Assembly (NCBI GenBank): GCA_002493865.1
Contig: DLAC01000057.1
Location: 6,924 to 24,242, forward strand
Length of the DNA: 17,319 nucleotides
Direction of reading: 5' to 3'
DNA from: Caryophanales bacterium UBA7057
Lineage (GTDB): Bacteria > Bacillota_I > Bacilli_A > RF39 > UBA660
The notes under the pieces are model-generated. The model made no database searches. It had not been told where the DNA came from and saw only the letters and a program-made list of their open reading frames with translations. The position numbers were made by a program, and so were the translations under genes. The first letter of the stretch is position 1, and the number at the start of each line of letters is the position of its first letter. Of this stretch, positions 1 to 7,852 are shown one piece after another.

Positions 1-740
1 TAATGTACTTAGGAAAATTAAAAGGGAAACAGTTATGGAGACGTGAATATTTTAAAATATATATAGAAATCTTAAAAGAAGGATTTCTACCAATGATTTC
101 TAGTCTTCTAATTATGTTAAATTATAAGGTTGATATCGTTATGTTAAATCAATTTGAGGTGGATTATGCGTTAATAGGATTATATTCTCTTGGTTTATCT
201 ATTTCTGAATATATATGGATTATTCCTGATATATTTAAAGATGTCGTTCAAAAAAGAACCGCTAAAAATAACTCAATAGAGACAATTAACTTTTCTTTAA
301 GGTGCTCTTTAACTTTTGTTTGTCTTTGCTATATTGTTTTATTAATTCTTGGTAAAAACCTATTTGGTATTATCTTTGGTAGAGAGTATATAGAAGCATA
401 TAAAGTGACGATTATATTATTTTTTGGAATATACAGTATGTGTTTTTATAAAATTATTGGACAGTTATTCATTAGTGATAATAAATCTAAACAATATTTT
501 GTTATTCTATTAGTAGGTGCAATACTCAATGTTATATGTAATTATTTGTTAATCCCAACTATGAATATTGATGGGGCAGCCATTGCGTCTATCCTATCTT
601 ACTCTGTGATAGGAATTGTGTTTTTAATTCTATATCTAATTCAATATCAAGTGAATATAAAAAACGTTATTTTTATTCAAAAAGTAGATATTAAGACGGG
701 ACTGAATTTTATAAAAATGAGGGAGGAAAAAAGAAAATGA
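1..740 (+). CDS. Wzx-type polysaccharide flippase, C-terminal part (5' truncated by window edge)
   Basis: This is the C-terminal half of a MOP-superfamily (Wzx/MATE-like) integral membrane flippase, which moves lipid-linked oligosaccharide repeat units across the cytoplasmic membrane for capsule or surface polysaccharide assembly. About 245 codons are visible, against 400-480 residues for the family. The frame is open to the left edge, so the ATG at position 3 is internal and the true start lies outside the window. From that Met there are about six hydrophobic segments (near residues 27-45, 58-76, 101-118, 134-155, 164-185 and 195-215). The KVDIVMLNQF...IGLYSLGLSISE stretch is the typical Wzx pattern after the central loop. 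The TGA stop overlaps the next ATG (ATGA), so the gene is translationally coupled to the LCP ligase. The substrate cannot be deduced. Family assignment is confident; assignment to Wzx rather than another MOP exporter rests on context. Confidence 0.85.
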   Translation, partial: MYLGKLKGKQLWRREYFKIYIEILKEGFLPMISSLLIMLNYKVDIVMLNQFEVDYALIGLYSLGLSISEYIWIIPDIFKDVVQKRTAKNNSIETINFSLRCSLTFVCLCYIVLLILGKNLFGIIFGREYIEAYKVTIILFFGIYSMCFYKIIGQLFISDNKSKQYFVILLVGAILNVICNYLLIPTMNIDGAAIASILSYSVIGIVFLILYLIQYQVNIKNVIFIQKVDIKTGLNFIKMREEKRK

Positions 741-2200
741 AGAAAAATAAATCTATATTGAATATTATTTCCATAGTTTTAGTACTTATTTGTTTTGGAA
801 TGCTTCTAGTGTTTAGTTATTATATATATAAGTTAAACATAATTCCAAATAAATACCTATTAACTGGATACGGACTTCTATTGCTTATATTAACAGCTTT
901 GCTATATATTATTTTTTGTAAAAAGAATCCAGTATTTCAGGGAATATCTTTAACCGTGATTATTCTTATGTCGTTCGGTCTTGGATATTTGATTTACTAT
1001 CTAAATAGTACTTATCATTTTTTAAATCAAACCCAGCGAAAGTATGATACGTTAAGTTATTCTGTGTTTGTTTTAAAAGAAACCCAAATCGGGGAACTTA
1101 ATGATCTGAATGAAAAAAATATTTCATATATGGAAGATACTTATAGCGTGGATATTAATCAAAAGCTATCTTCTAAAATTAGTTATAATGAACATTTGAC
1201 GACAGAACTAGGAGTTTTACCAGATCAGTTATTAAATCGGGAAACAGATGCAATTGTTTTAGAAGCTAGTTCTATTCCATTAATTGAAGAAGAAATCGAA
1301 GAATTTTCTAATTCTACAAAGGTAATTTATACTTTTGAAATTAGCATCAAAGCACATGTTGAAGAGACGAAACCAAATATGGATATTGATGGGTCTATGG
1401 ATATAGAATTATCAAATCAATCTTTTATTTTATATATTAGTGGAATTGATCAATTTGGAAATGTAAATTCTGTACGTGGTAGAAGTGATGTGAACCAAAT
1501 TGTGGTTGTCAATCCCAGTACACATCATATTTTACTTGTGAATACACCAAGGGACTATTATGTACAACTTGCTGGTACAACAGGTCTTAAGGATAAATTA
1601 ACACATGCTGGAATCTATGGAATTGAGAAAAGCATTGCTACTTTAGAGAATTTTTATGATATTGATATTAATTACTATTTAAGGGTTAACTTTAATACTC
1701 TAATTCAAATTGTAGATGTAATTGGTGGAATTGATGTGGAATCCGATAGTAGCTTTACCTGTCATACCAAAGGAAGAGTAAAGGTACAAAAAGGATGGAA
1801 TCATTTTAATGGTGAACAAGCGCTTGCTTATTCTAGAGAAAGAAAAGCATATTTGACAGGAGATCATCATCGAGGAGCAAATCAACAACAGGTAATAACA
1901 GCTATTATTAATAAGGTGACCAAGTCCCATGTGTTAATTAGTAAATATAATAGTATTTTAAATACATTGAATGGTTCTTTTCAAACAGATATGCCTATGG
2001 ACAAGATTACTTCCCTTATTAAAAATCAGTTAGATAAAATGCCTAGTTGGACTGTAGAAAGTATGGCAGTTACAGGGTATAATAGTCGAAACTACACTTA
2101 TAGTATGGGAACTAATTATTGGTTATATGTTATGGAGCCAGATTATGATAGTGTTAATGTAGCGAAAAAAAGGATGCAAGAGGTTTTTAATGAAAGCTAG
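737..2200 (+). CDS. LytR-CpsA-Psr (LCP) family cell-wall glycopolymer ligase, CpsA-like
   Basis: LCP enzymes transfer undecaprenyl-linked glycopolymers (capsule, teichoic acid) onto peptidoglycan outside the membrane. Three hydrophobic segments lie near residues 8-30, 40-61 and 66-90. An extracellular accessory region follows (about 105-235), and then the LCP catalytic domain (about 240-400). Visible family motifs are RSDVNQIV (249-256), NTPRDYYV (269-276), KLTHAG (287-292), the YYLRVNF core (313-319), ALAYSRERK (362-370) and DHHRGANQQQVI (376-387). The Arg and Asp residues that bind the pyrophosphate and metal are present. The three-helix-plus-accessory layout matches streptococcal CpsA rather than single-helix TagTUV proteins. 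The start ATG overlaps the flippase stop and is preceded by GGGAGG (721-726). The gene also overlaps the VanZ gene by 11 bases. It probably attaches the capsule made by this locus. At 487 residues it is the usual length for the family. Confidence 0.93.
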   Translation: MKKNKSILNIISIVLVLICFGMLLVFSYYIYKLNIIPNKYLLTGYGLLLLILTALLYIIFCKKNPVFQGISLTVIILMSFGLGYLIYYLNSTYHFLNQTQRKYDTLSYSVFVLKETQIGELNDLNEKNISYMEDTYSVDINQKLSSKISYNEHLTTELGVLPDQLLNRETDAIVLEASSIPLIEEEIEEFSNSTKVIYTFEISIKAHVEETKPNMDIDGSMDIELSNQSFILYISGIDQFGNVNSVRGRSDVNQIVVVNPSTHHILLVNTPRDYYVQLAGTTGLKDKLTHAGIYGIEKSIATLENFYDIDINYYLRVNFNTLIQIVDVIGGIDVESDSSFTCHTKGRVKVQKGWNHFNGEQALAYSRERKAYLTGDHHRGANQQQVITAIINKVTKSHVLISKYNSILNTLNGSFQTDMPMDKITSLIKNQLDKMPSWTVESMAVTGYNSRNYTYSMGTNYWLYVMEPDYDSVNVAKKRMQEVFNES

Positions 2201-2681
2201 GAAACAGATCTTTCTTTTAGCCCTTATTATTTGGATGATTATAATTTTTGGATTTTCAAATCAAAATGTTGTGAGTAGTCTTTCTTTGAGTGATAAAGTA
2301 GCTTCTAAAATTATTGATATAGTAGTGAAAGTTAAGGAAAAAGAAATTACTCCTCAGGAAAAGGCAAAAATGGTAAAGAATACGAGATTAATTGTTCGGA
2401 AAACAGCGCATTTTACAGAATACTTTATTTTAGGAATCTTAGTATTTAAAATTTTTGAAATGTATGGTGTTAAAAGAGTTTTAGTATATTCAATTATTTT
2501 TTGTTTTCTTTATGCTTGTAGTGATGAACTTCATCAATTATTCTCAAATGGTAGAACTGCGAAGGTTTTAGATGTATTGATAGATACAAGTGGAAGTGTA
2601 TTATCAATTATATGCCTTCAGTTTATAAAGAAAAGAAAACTTAAAATTAACAGTGAAAAGGAACTTAATCATTTTGATTAA
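2190..2681 (+). CDS. VanZ family membrane protein
   Basis: This small VanZ-like protein has 163 residues, the normal length. It has an N-terminal hydrophobic segment (6-22) ending in the family motif FSNQ (22-25). The conserved RKTAHFTEY motif (70-78) leads into a second helix. A third helix (about 97-110) precedes SDELHQLF (111-118), and DVLIDTSGS (128-136) starts the last helix. VanZ proteins confer low-level teicoplanin resistance in enterococci, but most homologues have no established biochemical role. Many sit in cell-envelope or polysaccharide operons, as here. The start is inside the LCP gene, with AAGAGG at 2178-2183 and a 6-base spacer. The 3' end of the reading frame forms the transcription terminator that closes the operon. 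The family call is firm; the function is not. Confidence 0.92.
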   Translation: MKARKQIFLLALIIWMIIIFGFSNQNVVSSLSLSDKVASKIIDIVVKVKEKEITPQEKAKMVKNTRLIVRKTAHFTEYFILGILVFKIFEMYGVKRVLVYSIIFCFLYACSDELHQLFSNGRTAKVLDVLIDTSGSVLSIICLQFIKKRKLKINSEKELNHFD

Positions 2682-2692
2682 GTTCTTTTTTT
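2656..2692 (+). terminator. Intrinsic terminator of the flippase-LCP-VanZ operon
   Basis: A perfect 10-bp stem (GAACTTAATC at 2661-2670 with GATTAAGTTC at 2676-2685) closes a 5-base loop and is followed by a run of seven T. An A-rich stretch precedes the stem, so it could also act on the opposite strand. The hairpin overlaps the last codons and stop of the VanZ gene. Confidence 0.92.
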
Positions 2693-2733
2693 AGAAAATT
2701 TTTAAAAGAGTGCAGGTATAAAGATTTTCTTTG

Positions 2734-2739
2734 TATAAT
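2734..2739 (+). promoter_or_regulatory. Candidate promoter (-10) of the YhcG-type nuclease gene
   Basis: A perfect TATAAT lies about 50 bases upstream of the nuclease start and just after the preceding terminator, so it is the natural promoter position. No good -35 is seen at 17 bases spacing (TGCAGG, 2711-2716, is poor), so strength is uncertain. Confidence 0.55.
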
Positions 2740-2789
2740 TTAAGTGAAATCTTAAAGACGAAACAGATTTTTGAAAGGGGGAATGTTTT

Positions 2790-3785
2790 TTGTTGGATAC
2801 AAATTTTAATCAACTTATTGAAATGATTGAAAGAAGAAAGAGTAATGCATATAGAAGAATCAATGAAGAAATGATTCTACTTTATTTAGAGGTAGGTAAA
2901 TTTTTATATGAATTAATAGAAAATAGTAATTATGGAGATAAAATTATTGATAAGGCTGCAAATTTTATGAAAAGTAATTATCCGACTGTACAGGGCTTTA
3001 ATAAGAGAAACCTTCATAGAATGGTTCAATTTTATAAGACATATAAAGGTAATCAAAAAGTGTCAACACTGTTGACACAATTAAGTTGGTCTAGTAATTT
3101 GTTGATTTTAAGTAATACAAAGACAGATGCAGAAAGGGAATTTTATTTAAATTTAGCAATCAAAGAGAATTATTCGGTAAGGGAATTAAACAGGCAATTA
3201 CAATCATCCTATTATCAGAGGTATATGTTATCTAGTGGCAATGTTCCTAAAAGTATGACAAAAATCATAAATGAAGAAGATGACTTTCCTAGTACAAAAA
3301 TATTAGATACATATAGCTTGGAGTTTTTGAATTTACCAAATAAATATTCTGAAAAAGATTTAAAAGCATCAATAATCAAGAATTTAAAGGACTTTATTTT
3401 AGAAATTGGAAAAGCTTTTACTTTTATTGGTGATGAATATAGGGTTCAAGTTGGAAATCATGATTATTTCATTGATCTATTATTTTATAATAGAGAATTG
3501 TCTTGTCTTGTTGCTTTTGAACTAAAAATTGGAGAGTTTATGCCAGAATATTTGGGGAAAATGAGCCTATATTTGGAAGCATTAGATCGGGATGTTAAAA
3601 GGGAAAGCGAGAATCCTAGTGTTGGGGTGATTTTGTGTAGTTCAAAGGATCATAATGTTGTTGAATATTCACTTAGTAAAAATATGTCACAAACTTTAAT
3701 CTCTGAATATAAACTAAAATTAATTGATAAACAAATACTAGAAAATAAGCTTCGAGAAATGAAACAAATGTTAGGGGATGTTTAA
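2790..3785 (+). CDS. YhcG/DUF1016 family PDDEXK nuclease domain protein
   Basis: The protein has 331 residues, within the family range. The N-terminal half (about 5-145) is the helical DUF1016 N-domain, with the landmark LSWSSNLLIL (98-107). The C-terminal half (about 175-325) is a PDDEXK-type nuclease fold. Its candidate metal ligands are Asp229 in YFIDLLFY and Glu244/Lys246 in AFELKIG, followed by the family's GKMSLYLEALD helix (256-266). Members are often found near restriction-modification or other defence genes, but the reaction of this protein is not established. No methylase or specificity subunit is visible nearby. There is no in-frame ATG: the start is TTG at 2790 (or TTG at 2793), eight bases after AAAGGGGG (2774-2781), and the ATG at 2783 is out of frame. 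It sits alone between two parts of a polysaccharide locus, which suggests insertion as a mobile cargo gene. Confidence 0.88.
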   Translation: MLDTNFNQLIEMIERRKSNAYRRINEEMILLYLEVGKFLYELIENSNYGDKIIDKAANFMKSNYPTVQGFNKRNLHRMVQFYKTYKGNQKVSTLLTQLSWSSNLLILSNTKTDAEREFYLNLAIKENYSVRELNRQLQSSYYQRYMLSSGNVPKSMTKIINEEDDFPSTKILDTYSLEFLNLPNKYSEKDLKASIIKNLKDFILEIGKAFTFIGDEYRVQVGNHDYFIDLLFYNRELSCLVAFELKIGEFMPEYLGKMSLYLEALDRDVKRESENPSVGVILCSSKDHNVVEYSLSKNMSQTLISEYKLKLIDKQILENKLREMKQMLGDV

Positions 3786-3833
3786 AAATTTCATAGCAAT
3801 CCTATCATATCAAATCATATTATTAAAAAATAG

Positions 3834-3862
3834 TTGCATTTTTACGCATTTTGTAGTATAAT
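3834..3862 (+). promoter_or_regulatory. Promoter of the cpsC-cpsD-cpsB operon
   Basis: TTGCAT (3834-3839) and a perfect TATAAT (3857-3862) are separated by exactly 17 bases. The start codon lies 27 bases downstream, after AAGGGGTGG (3876-3884). This gives the phosphoregulatory genes transcription independent of the flippase operon. Confidence 0.85.
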
Positions 3863-3888
3863 ATGTGCCATTATGAAGGGGTGGAAGT

Positions 3889-4572
3889 ATGGAAGAATTT
3901 AATATTTCAGAATTTATTAAATACTACTTTAGTAAAATCATCATTGTTATCCTATTCGTATTAATAGGAACCGTTGCGTCTATCTACTATACGGAAAATG
4001 TACAAGTACCAATGTATAAGTCACAAACGAGCTTAGTTTTAACTAGATCCAGTAATTCGAGTTCAACGTCGTCTTTACAAAACGATATCTCTTTAAATAA
4101 GAATCTAGTGTCAACATACCGTGAGATTATTAAAAGTAGAAGAATCTTATCTAAGGTCATTGAGAATTTATCCTTAGATATGACAGAGAAGGAACTAGGT
4201 AGTAGAATTAATGTAACGAGTGCGAATGATACAGAATTAATAATCATTTCTGTAATTGATGAGAGTGGAAGAATTTCAAGAAATATCGCAAATGAAATTG
4301 CCAAAGTATTTAAGGAAGAAATTACAAGTATCTATAATATCGAAAATATTAGCATTGTAGATGAAGCGGTGTTAGCTAAAGAGCCATATAATGTGAATGT
4401 TCCAAAACAATATGTGATAGGAATTGGTGCAGGATTCTTACTTGCAAGTATGATTATTACTATTTGTTTTTACTTCGATGATTCAATTAAGAAGCCAGAA
4501 GATATCGAAGAAAAAATTGGACTGAGTGTATTAGCTACTGTACCAAAATATAGAGGAAAAAAGAAAAGATAG
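3889..4572 (+). CDS. cpsC: Polysaccharide chain-length determinant / tyrosine-kinase adaptor (Wzz/CpsC/YveK type)
   Basis: This is the membrane adaptor that activates a separate BY-kinase and helps set polymer chain length. Its 227 residues have the standard layout: a short cytoplasmic N-terminus, a first helix (about 15-35), an extracellular helical region (36-173), a proline-containing motif before the second helix (P166 and P172 in PYNVNVPKQ), a second helix (about 176-196), and a cytoplasmic tail with the conserved KKPEDIEEKIGLSVLATVPK stretch (201-220). This tail is the part expected to contact the kinase. The Wzz domain lacks the fused kinase seen in Proteobacterial Wzc, as expected in Bacillota. 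The next gene, 13 bases downstream, is the matching kinase. The symbol follows streptococcal usage; family naming varies. Confidence 0.92.
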   Translation: MEEFNISEFIKYYFSKIIIVILFVLIGTVASIYYTENVQVPMYKSQTSLVLTRSSNSSSTSSLQNDISLNKNLVSTYREIIKSRRILSKVIENLSLDMTEKELGSRINVTSANDTELIIISVIDESGRISRNIANEIAKVFKEEITSIYNIENISIVDEAVLAKEPYNVNVPKQYVIGIGAGFLLASMIITICFYFDDSIKKPEDIEEKIGLSVLATVPKYRGKKKR

Positions 4573-4585
4573 TGGAGGGGTTAAA

Positions 4586-5257
4586 ATGTATAGGGAATTA
4601 GTATTAAATAATGATCCAAAATCAATTATTAGTGAAACAATTCGTACACTTAGAACTAACTTACAGTTTGCATCTGTAGATAAAAAATTGCGTACAATTT
4701 TAATTACCAGTAGTGTACCAGGAGAAGGTAAAAGCTTTATTGCAGCGAACTTAGCAGTCGCTTTTGCACAAAGTGGAACTAGGGTTTTATTAGTAGACTG
4801 TGATATTCGAAAAGGACGTCAGCATTATATCTTCGATTCTCATAATCATAAAGGGTTATCGAATTTATTACTTGAAAATGTAAGAGAAAAATATCCAGAA
4901 TATATTATGGAAACAAAGATTAAGAATCTTTCTGTGATGTTTCGTGGAATAACACCTCCGAATCCATCTGAATTATTAGGTTCTGAAAAGAATAAAGAAT
5001 TAATTGAAATTTTAAAGAATAATTATGACCTTGTAATCTTTGACTCTGCCCCAGTGAATGGTGGATTAACGGATTCTTTGATTATGAGTACTTTAGTAGA
5101 TGGAGTTGTAATTGTAAGTTCCCATAAAGAAACACCAGCATCCTTATTAAAAACAACAAAGAAAAGCCTAGAAAATGTAAATGCCAATATTTTAGGAACT
5201 GTACTAAACCGGGCAAGTGCAAGTTCAAAGAAATATTATGGACATTACTATGGATAA
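4586..5257 (+). CDS. cpsD: CpsD/CapB-family tyrosine-protein kinase (BY-kinase)
   Basis: This bacterial tyrosine autokinase regulates capsule synthesis together with the adjacent CpsC. The P-loop fold shows Walker A SVPGEGKS (43-50), Walker A-prime VLLVDCDIRKG (67-77), PPNPSELL (124-131) and Walker B LVIFDSAP (149-156). The C-terminus ends in a tyrosine cluster (Tyr217, 218, 221 and 222, in KKYYGHYYG), the usual autophosphorylation site and the substrate of the CpsB phosphatase. Its 223 residues match the family. GGAGGGG (4574-4580) precedes the ATG. The tyrosine tail is shorter than in many orthologues, with four tyrosines. The stop overlaps or abuts the phosphatase start, so kinase and phosphatase are probably translationally coupled. 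Confidence 0.95.
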   Translation: MYRELVLNNDPKSIISETIRTLRTNLQFASVDKKLRTILITSSVPGEGKSFIAANLAVAFAQSGTRVLLVDCDIRKGRQHYIFDSHNHKGLSNLLLENVREKYPEYIMETKIKNLSVMFRGITPPNPSELLGSEKNKELIEILKNNYDLVIFDSAPVNGGLTDSLIMSTLVDGVVIVSSHKETPASLLKTTKKSLENVNANILGTVLNRASASSKKYYGHYYG

Positions 5258-5258
5258 A

Positions 5259-6014
5259 ATGATTGATATTCATACACATATTTTACCAGGAGTGGATGAT
5301 GGGGCAAGTACAATCGAAGAAAGTCTACAAATAATTAATTATTTAAAAGGCATGGGAATTACAGATATTGTATTAACTTCTCATTATATTAAGAATACAG
5401 ACTATAATTCGAGCGAAAGAGAACGAGAAGAAATCTTAAAACAGTTGGAACCTGAAGTAGAAAAAACTGGGATTCATCTATACTTAGGAAATGAAGTATA
5501 CCTTTCTGATGACATCATTGAATTATTAGAAACAGGCGAAATCGTAACTTTAAACCATACAAAATATATGTTAATCGAACTGCCTTTCACAGGATATTTA
5601 AACAATTTATCTGACATTTTATGTAAGTTAACAGATGATGGAATTCGTCCGATTATAGCTCATCCAGAAAGATATCACTTTCTTCAAAAAGATAAAAAAA
5701 GAGTACGGGAACTCTTAGAGTTTAACTGTCTACTACAATGCAATATTGATAGTATTACAGGAAAATATGGAAAAAAAGCAAAAAAACTAATGAAATGGCT
5801 TTTAAAAAATGATTTAGTAGCGTTTGTAGCAACGGATACTCATTATATAGAAAAGAAGAAGTATTTAAGAAGATCTTTCAAAAAATTAAAGAGAATGATT
5901 GGAAAAGAAAGGTTCCTTGAATTAACAAAAACGAATCCAGAAAAAATGTTACATGGACAAACAGTAGAAGGAAATTTGAATTATTTAATAAGAGAAGAAC
6001 AAAATCGAAATTAG
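5259..6014 (+). CDS. cpsB: CpsB/CapC-family PHP-type tyrosine-protein phosphatase
   Basis: This is the manganese-dependent PHP-fold phosphatase that dephosphorylates the tyrosine cluster of CpsD. With the start at 5259 it has 251 residues. Metal-binding motifs seen are DIHTHILPGVDDG (3-15), His42 in LTSHY (homologues usually have TPH), Glu79 in GNEVY, IAHPER (133-138) and ATDTH (191-195). The frame is open further upstream: GTG 5217 and ATG 5238 lie inside cpsD, and ATG 5250 would overlap it by eight bases. I chose 5259 because homologues begin MIDIH; 5250 is nearly as likely. No strong ribosome site precedes either, which fits coupling to cpsD translation. In streptococcal loci cpsB precedes cpsC and cpsD; here it follows them. 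The 3' end contributes to the terminator. Confidence 0.93.
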   Translation: MIDIHTHILPGVDDGASTIEESLQIINYLKGMGITDIVLTSHYIKNTDYNSSEREREEILKQLEPEVEKTGIHLYLGNEVYLSDDIIELLETGEIVTLNHTKYMLIELPFTGYLNNLSDILCKLTDDGIRPIIAHPERYHFLQKDKKRVRELLEFNCLLQCNIDSITGKYGKKAKKLMKWLLKNDLVAFVATDTHYIEKKKYLRRSFKKLKRMIGKERFLELTKTNPEKMLHGQTVEGNLNYLIREEQNRN

Positions 6015-6034
6015 TTCTTCTTTTTTGTCTTTTT
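5993..6034 (+). terminator. Intrinsic terminator after cpsB
   Basis: An 8-bp stem (AGAAGAAC at 5993-6000 with GTTCTTCT at 6014-6021) encloses a 13-base loop and leads into a T-rich tail. The left arm and loop lie inside the cpsB coding sequence. Confidence 0.8.
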
Positions 6035-6090
6035 TTGTCAAAAATTCTAAATTCCTTTCAAAATATCTATTCGAAATAATTCAGAACCTA

Positions 6091-6096
6091 TATAAT
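6091..6096 (+). promoter_or_regulatory. Candidate promoter (-10) of the ABC transporter-rdgB-hydrolase operon
   Basis: A perfect TATAAT lies just upstream of the transporter ATG at 6115. The -35 position (near 6068-6073, TATTCG) is poor. If this box is used, transcription would begin near 6103, giving a leader of only about 12 bases that starts at the GGAAGTGA ribosome site. Confidence 0.5.
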
Positions 6097-6114
6097 GTAA
6101 ATGGAAGTGATAGA

Positions 6115-7845
6115 ATGCAAGAAAACGGATTTCATTTAGTAATTGATAATGTCAGTGAACAGGTTCGAATTGGACATAGGACAAAGACCATTTTATCCAA
6201 TTTATCTTTAAGTATAGAACGTGGGGAATTTATTGCAATTGTCGGTTGTTCTGGAGCGGGAAAAACAACTTTAATGAATATCTTAAGTGGATACAGTAAG
6301 CCTAGTAGGGGAAATGTTTATATTGAGGGATTAAATCTTTTAGAAGAAGAAGACTATTTTAAGGGTAGAATTGCCTATGTACCACAAGAAGAAATCTTAG
6401 ATCAAACTTTAACTTTATATAAGTCACTTGAATATTCCTTAAAATTAAGAATGAAGGGAATCAGTAAGAAGGAAAGTAAAAAGACAATTCAGCATATTTT
6501 AAAAATATTGGAGTTATCCCATGTGAAAAATACCATGATTAAAAATTTAAGTGGTGGGGAAAAGAAACGAGCTTCCATCGCAACCGAAATGCTGAGTGAC
6601 CCAAATTTGTTTTTATTAGATGAACCTACGAGTGGATTAGATGCAAATATTGAAAAAAAGATTATGCGAAAATTAAGAGAGATTGCAGATACAGGAAAGA
6701 CAATTATAATTACCGCGCATACGGTATCTAATTTAAATTTATGTGATAAAGTACTCTTTATGGGAACGAATGGTAGAATCTGTTATTATGGACCTTACAA
6801 GGATATTTTTAAATACTTTGGGGTAGAAGAATTCGTAGACATTTATGATTTATTAAAGGAAGATTCTTTTGTCTGGTATAAAAAGTATAAAGAAAATCAA
6901 AAAAAGATTGAATTACCAGAACCAATGGAAAAAGAGAAAAACGAAAGAGTTGGATTTTTTAGTCAAACCATTACATTAGTAAAAAGATACCTATCTTCTT
7001 TAATCAACAACAAATTTATGTTGATATTATTATTAGGACAGGCTCTACTAATGGCATTCTTAATTTGTGTAGCAGTTGAAAAAGAAGGATTTTTAAATCC
7101 AGTGACATCATCGATGATGTGTGTTGCTTTCACTCTAGCATCTATGTGGTTAGGTTTATTTAATACAATTCAAGAAATTGTGAAAGAACGAGATATGTTG
7201 AAAAAGGAATATATGAGTGGACTCAATTTTGCTTCCTATATTGTTTCTAAGATTATTGTAGTTGCCTTTTTATGTTTATACCAGGCAATTACTTGTGTCT
7301 CAATCGTTTATTTTCATCTAAGCCCAAGACCTGAAGATGCCTTGCTGTTTCATACACTATCTGAATTAATTATTAACTTCTTCTTAGTTGCCTTTTCTAC
7401 GAGTATTATTGGCTTATTCATTTCCTCTTTGGTAAAAGAAACAAAAACAACACTGATTCTTTCACCACTTTACATGATGATTCAGATGCTATTTTCAGGA
7501 ATGTTTGTTCCTTTTATAGAAATTACTAAAAATATTTCTTATTTTACATCTGGAAGATGGGGATTTGAAAGTTTTGGAACTATCAGTAACTTAACTAAAT
7601 ATGGAGTGATGGAACCTACCAAGAATTTCTTTAAGTTTAGTGAGGCACATATTCTAAGCATTTGGTTAATTACAGTTTTAGTTTCATTATTATTCTTGGT
7701 ATTAAGTATTTATGCAATCCGGTTGAATATCTTATCTAAGAAAAATGATACATTGATTTTAGATGAAGAAAAGTTTAAAGTAAAAAAGAAAAAAATAAAT
7801 ACAATTTTTGGTCGAAGAAAGAAATTATTACAAAATGAGGAGTGA
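6115..7845 (+). CDS. ABCG-type ABC transporter, ATPase fused to ABC-2 permease
   Basis: This half-transporter has the nucleotide-binding domain N-terminal to the permease, as in the ABCG (White/PDR) class. Its 576 residues carry Walker A GCSGAGKTT (44-52), the Q-loop Gln91 in VPQEE, the signature LSGGEKKR (145-152), Walker B LFLLDEPTSGLD (165-176) and the H-loop His202 in ITAHT. After a linker (about 225-300) come six likely helices (about 302-320, 332-352, 376-400, 412-437, 445-466 and 512-537). It would act as a dimer in the cytoplasmic membrane. The substrate is unknown; lipids or drugs are typical for the class. The open frame extends upstream to TTG 6025 across the terminator of the previous gene, so I prefer ATG 6115. 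There GGAAGTGA (6103-6110) provides the ribosome site and the protein aligns from its first beta strand. The stop is seven bases before rdgB. Confidence 0.88.
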   Translation: MQENGFHLVIDNVSEQVRIGHRTKTILSNLSLSIERGEFIAIVGCSGAGKTTLMNILSGYSKPSRGNVYIEGLNLLEEEDYFKGRIAYVPQEEILDQTLTLYKSLEYSLKLRMKGISKKESKKTIQHILKILELSHVKNTMIKNLSGGEKKRASIATEMLSDPNLFLLDEPTSGLDANIEKKIMRKLREIADTGKTIIITAHTVSNLNLCDKVLFMGTNGRICYYGPYKDIFKYFGVEEFVDIYDLLKEDSFVWYKKYKENQKKIELPEPMEKEKNERVGFFSQTITLVKRYLSSLINNKFMLILLLGQALLMAFLICVAVEKEGFLNPVTSSMMCVAFTLASMWLGLFNTIQEIVKERDMLKKEYMSGLNFASYIVSKIIVVAFLCLYQAITCVSIVYFHLSPRPEDALLFHTLSELIINFFLVAFSTSIIGLFISSLVKETKTTLILSPLYMMIQMLFSGMFVPFIEITKNISYFTSGRWGFESFGTISNLTKYGVMEPTKNFFKFSEAHILSIWLITVLVSLLFLVLSIYAIRLNILSKKNDTLILDEEKFKVKKKKINTIFGRRKKLLQNEE

Positions 7846-7852
7846 TGAAATA

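Noticed and set aside
3..5. ATG at position 3 as the start of the flippase gene
   Set aside because: The frame is open to the window edge and the encoded protein begins in the middle of the Wzx fold, so the gene is cut by the window rather than short.
5217..5258. GTG 5217 or ATG 5238 as start of the CpsB phosphatase
   Set aside because: Both lie inside cpsD and add residues absent from homologues, which start MIDIH at 5259. ATG 5250 remains possible.
6025..6114. Upstream TTG start giving a 30-residue N-terminal extension of the ABC transporter
   Set aside because: This stretch includes the terminator tail of cpsB and the likely promoter TATAAT. The extension has no family counterpart, while ATG 6115 has a ribosome site.
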